From Clostridiaceae bacterium AM27-36LB (GTDB taxonomy: Bacteria; Bacillota; Clostridia; Lachnospirales; Lachnospiraceae), in contig QUJQ01000007.1 of NCBI GenBank assembly GCA_003480725.1, positions 45,315 to 109,314 on the forward strand: a stretch of DNA of 64,000 bases, written 5' to 3'. Shown here in pieces: positions 34,366 to 42,807 of this stretch (positions are counted from its first letter, which is position 1; each line of letters begins with the position of its first letter). The notes below the pieces were generated by a model. The model was not told the DNA's origin. It did not search any database and saw nothing but the letters and a program-made list of their open reading frames with translations. Position numbers and translations under genes: made by a program.

Positions 34366-35053
34366 AATCTTCAACCTCCCATTCATTCTGCCAATTATCA
34401 GACAGTTTTTTTGAAATGCTGTGTTCTGAGGCAAGTGTAATGTCATAGCCAAAGCGATAATCATATCGGTACAACCTGCCAATCAAATCATTGATTATGA
34501 TATTGCAGGCCATAATCACACGCTCTTTATCCACCTGCATCAGTTGATAGCGTTGATAATTGTTGTAATATTCTCGATGTCTGTGGGTTCTGCTGACCGT
34601 ATCTTCCATCAGACAATCTATGGCGTCTTTTTCACCATCTTCTTTGCTGCCCTGTGTATAAGACAACAGTTCCTTAACCATGGGAAAACTTTGTTCATCT
34701 ACCGTTGCTTCTTCGCTCAAAAAACCGATATAAGCTTTTAGTAACAGGCTAACGGCTGTTTTTTCAGCTTCAGATAAAGCGTTCATGGTCTCCGCTGCAT
34801 CAAGCAACAGCTCCTTTTCCACAAATTCATCTATCTCACCAGAATAAAGCATTCGGATTGAGTCCACACATAAAGAGCGCTTTTGGGGTGCGGTCTCAAT
34901 TTCAAAATCATAAAGATCCAAGTCATCGTCCTTCTTTGACTTTTTTTGAACTTTGCTGATAGCAGTGAAAAGAATGTCTCCTCCAAAGTAAATTCCGAAG
35001 GCGACCAGATCAAAAATAATCAGAAAGTGTAATAACCAGTTCCAGGTGTTCAT
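34346..35053 (-). CDS. Unknown protein with N-terminal membrane anchor
   Basis: A 235-residue protein starting MNTWNWLLHFLIIFDLVAFG. The first 30 residues form one membrane helix, followed by a basic/acidic stretch (KVQKKSKKDDDLDLYDFEIE) and a soluble helical domain (KELLLDAAETMNALSEAEKT...). It is inserted between DUF4366 and topoisomerase III and is more A+T-rich than its neighbours, suggesting later acquisition. It overlaps the topoisomerase start. I recognise no family. Confidence 0.7.
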   Translation of the reverse strand: MNTWNWLLHFLIIFDLVAFGIYFGGDILFTAISKVQKKSKKDDDLDLYDFEIETAPQKRSLCVDSIRMLYSGEIDEFVEKELLLDAAETMNALSEAEKTAVSLLLKAYIGFLSEEATVDEQSFPMVKELLSYTQGSKEDGEKDAIDCLMEDTVSRTHRHREYYNNYQRYQLMQVDKERVIMACNIIINDLIGRLYRYDYRFGYDITLASEHSISKKLSDNWQNEWEVEDYEAGDC

Positions 35054-35130
35054 TGTGAGGTCCTCCTTTCTTTGACCATGTGCTGCTGATTTTGGGTGTG
35101 GATTTACAGTAAGAGAGTGAATAGAGCAGC

Positions 35131-35158
35131 AGAGGACAGGAATTTCTCCCTGTCCTCT
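35131..35158. terminator. Strong hairpin between DUF4366 and the 35053 gene
   Basis: AGAGGACAGG and CCTGTCCTCT form a perfect 10-bp stem with an 8-bp loop. No T-run follows on the minus strand, so it may be an RNA-processing or pausing structure and not a full terminator. The rest of 35054-35203 has no gene. Confidence 0.5.
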
Positions 35159-35203
35159 GTCCCTTATCCCGCAATGATTTGAAATACGCTACGCTCAAAT
35201 AGT

Positions 35204-35956
35204 TCAATCTGCTCTATCGCGTTCCTCATTAGGGTCAGAACCCTCAAAACCATCCTCAAGGACTTCCTCATCTTCGGTTTCCCATTCCTCGGAATCTTCC
35301 TCGCCATAATCATAATCGTCCAGGCTGTCATTGCCCTTGGTCTTAGGCTTATTCTTAACGAGCTTCAAGTAGGCAAATACGCCACCGCCGCCCAGCAGAG
35401 CCAGCAGAAGGATCAGCGCAGCCGGGTTCAGTCCGGCAGGCTTCTCTTTTTCCGGCTCCGATGTTTCTGCCGGAGGTTCCGGTGTTTTTCCCGTACATTT
35501 GCTCATATCGGTTGCACAGACCGGGCAGGCCGTATTGACTGTCCCTGTTTCACATTTTGTCGAACAGCTGCACACAGCAGGCGGCTCCTCTTTGGGTTTT
35601 CCATCTTCCATCAGTGCCATCAGGTCCGCTTCATCCACCTGGTTCAGAAAGTGAACAGCAGTCTTTTTATCTTCGTTGGCCCTGTCGATCAGGATATAAA
35701 AATAGTTGCCTGCCTTGGTGGTAACGGTAATGAGCTGCTTGTTGCCACCAAAATCATCCACCAGAGCGGCGTTGCCATCCGGGGTCAGCGGAGGTGCTTT
35801 TTCCGTTTCTTCCACCACCACATTGCTGTCATTGGTGGTATCCTCTGCCGGGGGCGGCGCTGCGCCCTGGGCAAAAGCGGGAACGGTAAAGCCCGATGCC
35901 AGCACCAGCGTCAGGCAAAGGGCAGAAAGTGTTCGGAGCAATCGTTTATTCCTCAT
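35204..35956 (-). CDS. DUF4366 ICE surface/membrane protein
   Basis: A 250-residue protein with a signal peptide ([20 protein letters not shown], cleavage near AFAQG), a proline/acidic stretch, the DUF4366 core ([40 protein letters not shown]), four cysteines in a CSCSTKCE...CPVC group, a membrane helix ([20 protein letters not shown]) and an acidic cytoplasmic tail. It is standard in Tn1549-like T4SS operons, probably anchored outside the membrane next to the mating channel. ATG at 35956 follows AGGAGG. Confidence 0.85.
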   Translation of the reverse strand: MRNKRLLRTLSALCLTLVLASGFTVPAFAQGAAPPPAEDTTNDSNVVVEETEKAPPLTPDGNAALVDDFGGNKQLITVTTKAGNYFYILIDRANEDKKTAVHFLNQVDEADLMALMEDGKPKEEPPAVCSCSTKCETGTVNTACPVCATDMSKCTGKTPEPPAETSEPEKEKPAGLNPAALILLLALLGGGGVFAYLKLVKNKPKTKGNDSLDDYDYGEEDSEEWETEDEEVLEDGFEGSDPNEERDRAD

Positions 35957-36197
35957 AGCTGTTTTCCTCCTGTTCGTTGTTGTCATCAGCCAATCTGCCG
36001 GGAACTGTGCCGCCGGACAGCATGGCGCTCAGCTGAGCCGGGGTCATACGCAGTGCGCGCACCATCTGGACGATCTCCAGATTTTCTGCCTCGGTTTTCT
36101 GTGCCTCCAGCGCCTTGAGCTTTTCCTGATATTCTGCGATCTTCTCGCGGACCTTTGTAATCTCCTGGTCAATGCGTTCAATTTTGTTCTTTGCCAT
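35946..36197 (-). CDS. DUF4315 ICE protein
   Basis: An 83-residue protein ([20 protein letters not shown]...) whose first 45 residues form a heptad-rich coiled coil, followed by [20 protein letters not shown]. This is DUF4315, found between the CD1108-type hydrolase and DUF4366 in this ICE family. Function unknown; it may scaffold the channel. It overlaps the next gene by 11 bases. Confidence 0.85.
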   Translation of the reverse strand: MAKNKIERIDQEITKVREKIAEYQEKLKALEAQKTEAENLEIVQMVRALRMTPAQLSAMLSGGTVPGRLADDNNEQEENSYEE

Positions 36198-36226
36198 CGT
36201 CTATCACTCCTTCTAAAAAATCTCTG

Positions 36227-37945
36227 TTACCAGTTCATTAGGCCGTAGCCTTTGATACTCTGATAATTCAGGTCATAACTTTTGATCTTGCAGGCATCGC
36301 CGGAATTTCCCTCCACGGTATAAACTCGGCTGCCGTCGGTGCCGACAACAATTCCCACATGGTCTGCGGAACCATCCAGATCCCAATCGAAGAAAATGGC
36401 ATCACCGGGGGCAATGTTTTCATATCCTCGTGCGCCCCACTGTCCATGAGACTGGAACCACGGAACACCCTGAGACTGACAACCAGCAAAGCGTGGTTCC
36501 GTTCGACCGGATTGACCATAGCACCATGATACAAAGCAGGCACACCATTCCACACGGGAGTCAAAGCCGTACCAGCTCCAATAAGGTTGTCCTCCCACAT
36601 TGCCCACCTGACTTTTCGCCAGTTCCACCAGCTGCGGATTGCCGGGGCGGGAGCCATTGATAAATTCAACACCAGTCAAATCTTCAGAAACACCTGTATC
36701 GGGAGAACCGCCACCAAACAACAGCGGCTTATTGCCCATAGTCTGTCGGTAGACCTGGTACATCTCCATCTGCTCCGGAGTCAGTAGTTCTGGCGCAAGA
36801 GAGGCAATGGAACGGCTTGTTAAAGTTACATGGAGAATACGATATTCATATTCATGCTCATCCCCATCTTCGTCAGTGTAAGTGCGAATCTGAATTTCTT
36901 CTCTCAGCGTGAGCTGATACTGTGCATCAAACACACGACTCAACTCTGCCTGTGCGCTGTGGCGTGTATAGCCTTGCAAGACAGCAGAGAGAACTGCCGC
37001 CAGCTCATGGGGGTCATGGCCAATCATATCCAGGTTATAGCGATACTCGTCATACCCTGGGTGGCTGCTTTCGATGTTGTCGATTTTCTCCTGCAACCGA
37101 GCTTCTCTGTCTGCATAATCTGCCTCCACCGCCAGCATTTCCGGGTCATCCGATGGATAGGTAGTGCCGGAAATTACAGAACCAATACTCTGTGCCATCA
37201 TAGAGCAGGAGGACATGGTATTCATCAGCATACAGGCGATGAGGAACAAAACCCCTGCGATCAGGAAGCCCTTCTTGTGGCGCATGACGAATGCCCCTGC
37301 CTGCTGTGCCTTTTCTTTTACCGTCCTTGCGGCTTTTCCGGTTTTGGACGCAGCCTGGGCGGTATTTCCGGCAGTCTGACCGGTGCGCTTGGCGACGGCA
37401 TACTGCTTTTTGATACTCTGTTTTTGCTGCCAGCGGGAGAGAGGGTTGCTGGCAAACTGAGGATTTTCCCGTAGGGACTTCTGGTACAGGGCATTTACAT
37501 TTGCCTTTTCCAGCTTCTGCTCGGCCTGGGCTGCTTTGCGGTACGGCTTCAGCTTGTGGCTGCGATAGCCCTCCCGCACCAGATAAGCGCTGGTCTCCAC
37601 CGCCTCCTCGGACTTGTGGGCGCTTTCCACACCCACATTGTCCTGTTCTGTTTCCCGGATCTCTTTGTGAAACTTGCCCGCGACCAGATGGACGGGAGCT
37701 TCCTTAACCCCTTGAGAAAGTTTGGAAGGTGGTTTTTTCTTGTCCTCAAAGGTCAGCTTCGAGGTCTTTTTCCCGGTGTCCGGGTCAATGACCGTCTGTC
37801 TGACTTTTTTCTTTGGAATATTGGCCTGCGCCTTATCTGCTCTGGCCGTAGCTTTCTCCGTTTTGCGGATCGGCTTTTCCAGTGCAGGGTCAGCCCGTTC
37901 CTCATCAGTAAAGCGCAGGCGCGGCTCTTTATTCAAACCAATCAC
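36227..37945 (-). CDS. CD1108-type peptidoglycan hydrolase (CHAP domain)
   Basis: A 572-residue VirB1-like transfer protein. A long basic N-terminal region precedes one membrane helix (KGFLIAGVLFLIACMLMNTM) near 225-245, an extracellular stalk, and a C-terminal CHAP/NlpC domain with the catalytic Cys in WCACFVSWCYG near 466, His in SADHVGIVVG and polar VEGNSGD. It would open the cell wall for mating-channel assembly. The start appears to be GTG at 37945, overlapping the upstream gene by 17 bases; a TTG three codons later is possible. It is a core Tn1549-like gene. Confidence 0.9.
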   Translation of the reverse strand: MIGLNKEPRLRFTDEERADPALEKPIRKTEKATARADKAQANIPKKKVRQTVIDPDTGKKTSKLTFEDKKKPPSKLSQGVKEAPVHLVAGKFHKEIRETEQDNVGVESAHKSEEAVETSAYLVREGYRSHKLKPYRKAAQAEQKLEKANVNALYQKSLRENPQFASNPLSRWQQKQSIKKQYAVAKRTGQTAGNTAQAASKTGKAARTVKEKAQQAGAFVMRHKKGFLIAGVLFLIACMLMNTMSSCSMMAQSIGSVISGTTYPSDDPEMLAVEADYADREARLQEKIDNIESSHPGYDEYRYNLDMIGHDPHELAAVLSAVLQGYTRHSAQAELSRVFDAQYQLTLREEIQIRTYTDEDGDEHEYEYRILHVTLTSRSIASLAPELLTPEQMEMYQVYRQTMGNKPLLFGGGSPDTGVSEDLTGVEFINGSRPGNPQLVELAKSQVGNVGGQPYWSWYGFDSRVEWCACFVSWCYGQSGRTEPRFAGCQSQGVPWFQSHGQWGARGYENIAPGDAIFFDWDLDGSADHVGIVVGTDGSRVYTVEGNSGDACKIKSYDLNYQSIKGYGLMNW

Positions 37946-38303
37946 CCATTAGGATAGCATCCATCATGTGGTGCAGCTCCACATAGAGGGCCAAACCTTC
38001 CGGATCATATAGCGGATGCACGGTGAGATACGCATGGACTTGCGCCAGAATCTCAGAGAGCATTGTGATAGGTCTGCACCCTACAATGGTTGCTGCACCA
38101 GGGGCACACATCATATTCGCCCAAATCGAAAAGAGACGGGCAAGACCAATTTCGCCATCCTCATTCAAGGTTTTGAGTTCTTTGTCAGCGGTACGACACT
38201 CAACAACAGCGGAGGCCATTACCGGAAGCAACATGAATTCGTGAGCCTCCAATGCCTCACGGAAAAAAATCATGGTATCAAGTTCGCAAATATTCTGTTT
38301 CAT
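37929..38303 (-). CDS. Unknown small protein between VirB4 and CD1108
   Basis: A 124-residue protein (MKQNICELDTMIFFREALEA, later MMCAPGAATIVGCRPITMLS) starting 2 bases after the VirB4 stop and overlapping the next gene. It is helical, with several cysteines, no membrane helix and no recognised domain. As I recall related ICEs, no gene usually lies at this spot, so it may be a late insertion that kept the operon tightly packed. Confidence 0.7.
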   Translation of the reverse strand: MKQNICELDTMIFFREALEAHEFMLLPVMASAVVECRTADKELKTLNEDGEIGLARLFSIWANMMCAPGAATIVGCRPITMLSEILAQVHAYLTVHPLYDPEGLALYVELHHMMDAILMGDWFE

Positions 38304-38305
38304 AG

Positions 38306-40771
38306 TTATTCATCCTCCTTTTTCAGTTCCTGGGGTTTGGTGGTCATAATGCGGTAAAGCTCAGTATTCTTCGGGAAGTGGTCAACGAAGGGCAGGATGG
38401 TGGAGCCATAGAACAGCAGGCCCTCGCCCTCACCGGAGTGGGTCACATAGCTAAGCTGGTGCGTGGAAATGCCCAGCTGCTTGGCGAGAATCTGACGGTC
38501 TCCGCCTGCCTGGTTGAGCATATACACGAAGTCGGAGTTTTCAAAGATGTTCTCCACCTCGCGGCTGCTCAAAAGGTCTTTGACATTCTGGGTGATACCT
38601 GTCGGAATACCGCCCCATTTGCGGAATCGCTTCCAGATTTCCACCGTATAAGCGGCGGTCTGCTCCTCCTTCAAAAGCAGGTGCATCTCGTCGATGTAAT
38701 AACGGGTGGACTTGTGGGCAGCGCGGTTAATGGTAACGCGGTTCCACACCTGATCCTGGACCACCAACATACCGATTTTCTTGAGTTGCTTGCCCAGCTC
38801 CTTAATGTCATAGCAGACAATGCGGTTATTGATGTCCACATTGCTCTGGTGGTTGAACACATTGAGGGAGCCGGTTACATAGATTTCAAGGGCCGTGGCG
38901 ATATACTGGGCTTCCTTTTCCTCCTGTGAACGGAGCAGGTTATATAGGTCCTCCAGTATGGGCATATTCTCCGGGCGCGGGTCATTGAGGTAAGTCTGAT
39001 AGACCAGACGCACACAGCGGTCGATGATGGTTTTCTGCACCGGCTGCAAGCCCTCCTTACCGCCCACAATCAGCTCACATAAGCTGAGGATAAAATCAGA
39101 CTTGAGGGACAGCGGGCTTTCATCATCCGAGTAGTCCAGGTTCAGGTCCATCGGATTGATGTAGTTGGTGGAGGTAGGCGAGATCTTGATGACCTGCCCA
39201 TGCAGACGCTCCACCAGAGGTGCGTACTCCGCTTCCGGGTCACAGATAATGACATCATCACTGGTAAGCAAAAAGCAGTTGGCGATCTCACGCTTGGCGC
39301 TGAAAGACTTACCGGAACCCGGCGTACCCAAAATCAAGCCGTTGGGGTTTTTCAGCAGCTTTCTGTCTACCATGATGAGGTTGTTGGACAGGGCGTTGAT
39401 GCCGTAGTACAGAGCCTCTTTGCCGTTCTGGAACAGTTCCTGTGTGGTGAATGGTACAAAGATAGCCGTAGAACTGGTGGTCAGCCCTCGCTGGATCTCG
39501 ATCTGATTGAGTCCCAGAGGCAGACAGCTCATCAGCCCTTCTTCCTGCTGGAAGTCCAGTCTGGTCAGCTGGCAGTTATACTTCTGGGCAATAGAGCCTG
39601 CCTGAAAGATGTTGTTGCCAAGCTGACGGGGATTGTCCGCTGTGTTCAACACCAAAAAGGAGACCAGGAACATTCTCTCGTTTCGGCTCTGCAAATCCTG
39701 CAACAGTTTTTTGGCTTCGCTGCCATAGGTGGCAAGGTCAGAGGGAATGATGTCCATGTCGTATCCGGCACGGACTGCTTTTTTCTGTTCCTCGATCTTA
39801 CTGCGGTCCAGGTCGGTAATCTTGCGCTTTACCGTTTTGATGGCTTTCACCTGATTCACCGACTGAATGTGCATACTCACAATGAGCGAGCTTTCCATAT
39901 CCAGAAAATCAGCCAGCAGACGGTCATTCAGCTCCGGTGCAAGGATCTGCAAAAAAGAAACAGCCCCGTATTTCTTGCCCATACGGAACTGCTTACCGGT
40001 GCGGAACTCAAAGGAGCTTGGTGCGATGAAGTCCTTGGTAGATAGGCCGGAAGGAGCCAGCCAGTCCCATTCAAACTGAAACGGGAGCTGTTCATCCATG
40101 TGAAATACCGCATGAAGCTGGGAAAGCCTTTCCTTACCGTCCAGTGTTCTGGCGGCTACGCCAAGACGCTTGAAGTTATTGAGTATATCAGTCTCAATAC
40201 GCTCCAGACGGGGCTTGGCGGCTTTGATGCTGTCAGCGTCGATACCAAAGGTCAGGTATTTGGTCTTGATGAGACCGTTGTTCCCTCTGGCCAGCTGATT
40301 TTGCAGCATCGTGGTGTATTCCTCACGGATACTGTCAAAGTCATCCCCCTGGGGCGGGATGGAAATGGAGTTGGCAAAGGTCTCCTCCGATGCCGCAAGG
40401 TTCAAAAAAGACAGCTGGAAGTGAATCGAGCTGTCGAAATAATTGAGGAAATCACACCAGCCCTCAAAGATCGCGGTCTTATCTTCATTTTGGGAGAGCT
40501 GATAGTTGATGTCCTGAAACTGAATGGTCTTTGTGTAGTGGCTGTCCGATACGCGGCAGATCCCGTCCGGCCACATTCGTTCATAGGGGATACTGTCCTG
40601 TGCCGATTTTCCTTTTTTGTCCGTGCGGTTGGCGCGGGCAATGGCCGCTTCGATCTGCTTCTTATCGGCGCGGGACAGCTTTTTCTTTGTCTTTACCGGA
40701 TGCACGGTCTTTTCTTCCGGTTTTCCCAGCAGACGGCGCAGCCAGCTTTTCATTGCGGTGAACAATGTCAT
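38306..40771 (-). CDS. VirB4-like conjugation ATPase
   Basis: An 821-residue ATPase that powers assembly and transport of the type IV secretion channel. Walker A is LILGTPGSGKSFSAK near residue 482, with VIICDPEAEYAPL as the Walker B-like strand, then YIDEMHLLLK and WGGIPTGITQNVKDLL typical of VirB4/TraE. The N-terminal domain (SQNEDKTAIFEGWCDFLNYF...) docks the protein at the membrane. It overlaps the PrgI gene by 110 bases. ATG at 40771 has AAGGAGG very close; an in-frame ATG 18 bases later is possible. Confidence 0.95.
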   Translation of the reverse strand: MTLFTAMKSWLRRLLGKPEEKTVHPVKTKKKLSRADKKQIEAAIARANRTDKKGKSAQDSIPYERMWPDGICRVSDSHYTKTIQFQDINYQLSQNEDKTAIFEGWCDFLNYFDSSIHFQLSFLNLAASEETFANSISIPPQGDDFDSIREEYTTMLQNQLARGNNGLIKTKYLTFGIDADSIKAAKPRLERIETDILNNFKRLGVAARTLDGKERLSQLHAVFHMDEQLPFQFEWDWLAPSGLSTKDFIAPSSFEFRTGKQFRMGKKYGAVSFLQILAPELNDRLLADFLDMESSLIVSMHIQSVNQVKAIKTVKRKITDLDRSKIEEQKKAVRAGYDMDIIPSDLATYGSEAKKLLQDLQSRNERMFLVSFLVLNTADNPRQLGNNIFQAGSIAQKYNCQLTRLDFQQEEGLMSCLPLGLNQIEIQRGLTTSSTAIFVPFTTQELFQNGKEALYYGINALSNNLIMVDRKLLKNPNGLILGTPGSGKSFSAKREIANCFLLTSDDVIICDPEAEYAPLVERLHGQVIKISPTSTNYINPMDLNLDYSDDESPLSLKSDFILSLCELIVGGKEGLQPVQKTIIDRCVRLVYQTYLNDPRPENMPILEDLYNLLRSQEEKEAQYIATALEIYVTGSLNVFNHQSNVDINNRIVCYDIKELGKQLKKIGMLVVQDQVWNRVTINRAAHKSTRYYIDEMHLLLKEEQTAAYTVEIWKRFRKWGGIPTGITQNVKDLLSSREVENIFENSDFVYMLNQAGGDRQILAKQLGISTHQLSYVTHSGEGEGLLFYGSTILPFVDHFPKNTELYRIMTTKPQELKKEDE

Positions 40772-41117
40772 ACACCTCCTTATCGAGCATTTCCTGCCGC
40801 TTTAATACGGCATAAAAGTTATTGGTCTGGTAGGGACGCTGCTTGGGACGGATCACAGCTACTTTGAGGATGTTGCCGACGATCTTTTCCAGGGGCTGTC
40901 CATGCTTTTCATACATTGCCAGCAGGAAGAAGGGCATCATGACCAGCATCATACACATGGCAGCCATGCTGTTTCCCGCAGGCTCACGGAGCCACAAGAA
41001 CAGCGGTACACCTACAAGCGCCCCGGCGGTAAAGCAGACCAGCTGCCTTCGTGTCAGATTGAACATGACCTTGGTTTTGACTTTGGTTAAATCTTTGGGT
41101 ACGGGTACATAAGCCAT
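40662..41117 (-). CDS. PrgI-family channel protein (VirB3-like)
   Basis: A 151-residue protein (MAYVPVPKDLTKVKTKVMFN) with two membrane helices (LVCFTAGALVGVPLFLWL and AMCMMLVMMPFFLLAMYEKH) and a basic C-terminal tail. It matches PrgI (PF12666), the VirB3-like inner-membrane partner encoded just before VirB4. ATG at 41117 follows AAAGGAGG. The long overlap with virB4 implies coupled translation. Confidence 0.9.
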   Translation of the reverse strand: MAYVPVPKDLTKVKTKVMFNLTRRQLVCFTAGALVGVPLFLWLREPAGNSMAAMCMMLVMMPFFLLAMYEKHGQPLEKIVGNILKVAVIRPKQRPYQTNNFYAVLKRQEMLDKEVYDIVHRNEKLAAPSAGKTGRKDRASGKDKEKAVPRR

Positions 41118-41131
41118 ATTATCCACCTCCT

Positions 41132-41677
41132 TTATGGGAATGAAATAGAGCTGTCCACTTCATTTCCCCACACATCCCAACCGGGTGTGGATTGACGAGC
41201 AAACAGTTCTATGCGCGGGAGATCACCCATCAATGAGACAATGCGTTCTCTGGCTTCCTGCGGTTTTTTTGAATGTTCTTCAATGTGAGAGACAATGACC
41301 TGATGAACAGCTGCGTTTATACGCTTGGGATGTCCTTTCGTTGCGAGGATACAAAGTTCCACATTGGAGCGCGTCCAATATCCCATTCCCCAGAACAAGC
41401 TATCTGCCTTTCGATTTTGCTTTACCCAAACAAAGCCGACGGTTTTATAGGTAAATCCCCATGCCTTCAGAACTGAGAGACCTTCCAGTAAACATGGAAT
41501 CGTGACCCATAAAAACAAGGCACAGTCTTTATCCGCCAAGTTGCCTACTGGCAGCGCACAAATATCCTCGATACTCATGGTCGGATAGTGACTTTCTGCA
41601 CTGCGTCCCAATCCTTTCTTGGAATATACTTTGTAGTTCCATGGCGGGTCTGCGTAAATGATTTGATATTTTTTCAT
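41132..41677 (-). CDS. MT-A70 family adenine methyltransferase
   Basis: A 181-residue protein (MKKYQIIYADPPWNYKVYSK) with the DPPW catalytic motif near residue 10, plus LFLWVTIPCLLEGLSVLKAW and ELCILATKGHPKR, the core of MT-A70/Ime4-type N6-adenine methyltransferases. It may modify ICE DNA against host restriction; a target cannot be read from sequence. It is slotted between VirB6 and PrgI with short gaps, and is more A+T-rich than both. ATG at 41677 follows AAAGGAGG. Confidence 0.88.
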   Translation of the reverse strand: MKKYQIIYADPPWNYKVYSKKGLGRSAESHYPTMSIEDICALPVGNLADKDCALFLWVTIPCLLEGLSVLKAWGFTYKTVGFVWVKQNRKADSLFWGMGYWTRSNVELCILATKGHPKRINAAVHQVIVSHIEEHSKKPQEARERIVSLMGDLPRIELFARQSTPGWDVWGNEVDSSISFP

Positions 41678-41690
41678 ACAGAACCCTCCT

Positions 41691-42560
41691 TTAGTGCGCC
41701 TGAAAGACTGATTTTGCGAGACTGCCGGTTTTGAACAGCGTAAAGCACAGCAGTACGGTGTAGCCCACGCAGCTCCAGATTGCCATGATGATGTCATCTT
41801 CCAGAGCGATGTTCTGCACCAGTACAGCATAAATTGCCACGCAGACGATAATGAGAAACGCCTGAAAGCCCAGCGCCAGCAGGGATCGGAGGTAATTCTG
41901 TCCCATACCGCCCCATTCTTTACCCATCATTGCAGCCATTGGAACGGGAGCCACCGAAGTCACAAGGTAGATTTCGATCATACGGCCATAAATAACGATA
42001 AAGATACAGATATATAACGCCCACATAGTAATGCCAATAAAGAGGGATTGGAACCACAGTCCGAACAGCGGTCCCAGATCCATTTCCATCAGCCTCGGTT
42101 CCAGATCGGTCATAACTGAGGAAATGTCAATGGACGCATCCGAATTGATAACCCCTGCCGCCTGCGCCACTACGCTCTGCGCCATATCAAAGACGCCCAT
42201 CACGATATTCCATGTATTTGTGACAATGAGGATGGCAGCGGCTGATTTGAACACCCACTTGAAAATCATCCAGGTGTCCACATCATGCAGGTTGTTCTTG
42301 TCTGCGATCATCTGGATCAGGTCTACGGTCATCACGATAGCCAGGATCACGCCTGCAATCGGCACCATGATGGAGTTGGACAGATTCTCAATCATGCTGA
42401 AAATACTGCCATTCCATCCCTGTGGGGTCTGGCCTACCTGTACGGATATATCCGCGACCTGCTGGTTTACACTGTCAAACATCCCCGAAAGGTTGCTCAT
42501 AATGCCGCCCACCAGCATTTCTTTCAGCCAATTTGTCAGGGCTTCAAGTAAGAAATCCAT
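41691..42560 (-). CDS. VirB6/TrbL-like channel protein
   Basis: A 289-residue polytopic membrane protein (MDFLLEALTNWLKEMLVGGI) with six or more hydrophobic helices (SIMVPIAGVILAIVMTVDLI, LFIGITMWALYICIFIVIYG, FQAFLIIVCVAIYAVLVQN and others). Together with Maff2 upstream and PrgI/VirB4 downstream it is the inner-membrane channel subunit of the ICE T4SS. AAAGGAGG lies just before the ATG. A GC-rich hairpin (42583-42608) stands between the maff2 stop and this ribosome site. Confidence 0.88.
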   Translation of the reverse strand: MDFLLEALTNWLKEMLVGGIMSNLSGMFDSVNQQVADISVQVGQTPQGWNGSIFSMIENLSNSIMVPIAGVILAIVMTVDLIQMIADKNNLHDVDTWMIFKWVFKSAAAILIVTNTWNIVMGVFDMAQSVVAQAAGVINSDASIDISSVMTDLEPRLMEMDLGPLFGLWFQSLFIGITMWALYICIFIVIYGRMIEIYLVTSVAPVPMAAMMGKEWGGMGQNYLRSLLALGFQAFLIIVCVAIYAVLVQNIALEDDIIMAIWSCVGYTVLLCFTLFKTGSLAKSVFQAH

Positions 42561-42629
42561 ACGGTGTCAACCTCCTTTCCGCCGCCCCCGCAAAACTGCG
42601 GGAGCGGCAAGGATTTCATACGGAGACGC

Positions 42630-42703
42630 TTAGACAGAGAAAAGCCCGGAGAGCAGAGGTACAAGGACCATGCCTACCACGGCTACACCAGCACCGGCCA
42701 TGA
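42630..42703 (-). pseudogene. maff2: maff2, 3' fragment (codons 50-72)
   Basis: The last 22 residues of Maff2 (AGAGVAVVGMVLVPLLSGLF, SV) and stop, immediately downstream of element B1. Joined to the 29-bp middle piece (53476-53504) and the 5' piece (62625-62749) it gives an uninterrupted 72-codon gene. Maff2 proteins are small two-helix membrane proteins of the transfer operon, comparable to VirB2/TrbC-like subunits. While B1 and B2 are integrated no complete Maff2 can be made here. Confidence 0.88.
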
Positions 42704-42807
42704 GCTGTTTTATCCCCAATTAGGTGTAAAACTCTGCTCGATGGCGGGCGGCGGCGTACAAAAAATCTATATGGTATTTTTTAAGAGAACCGTCCCGGCG
42801 GGACAGG

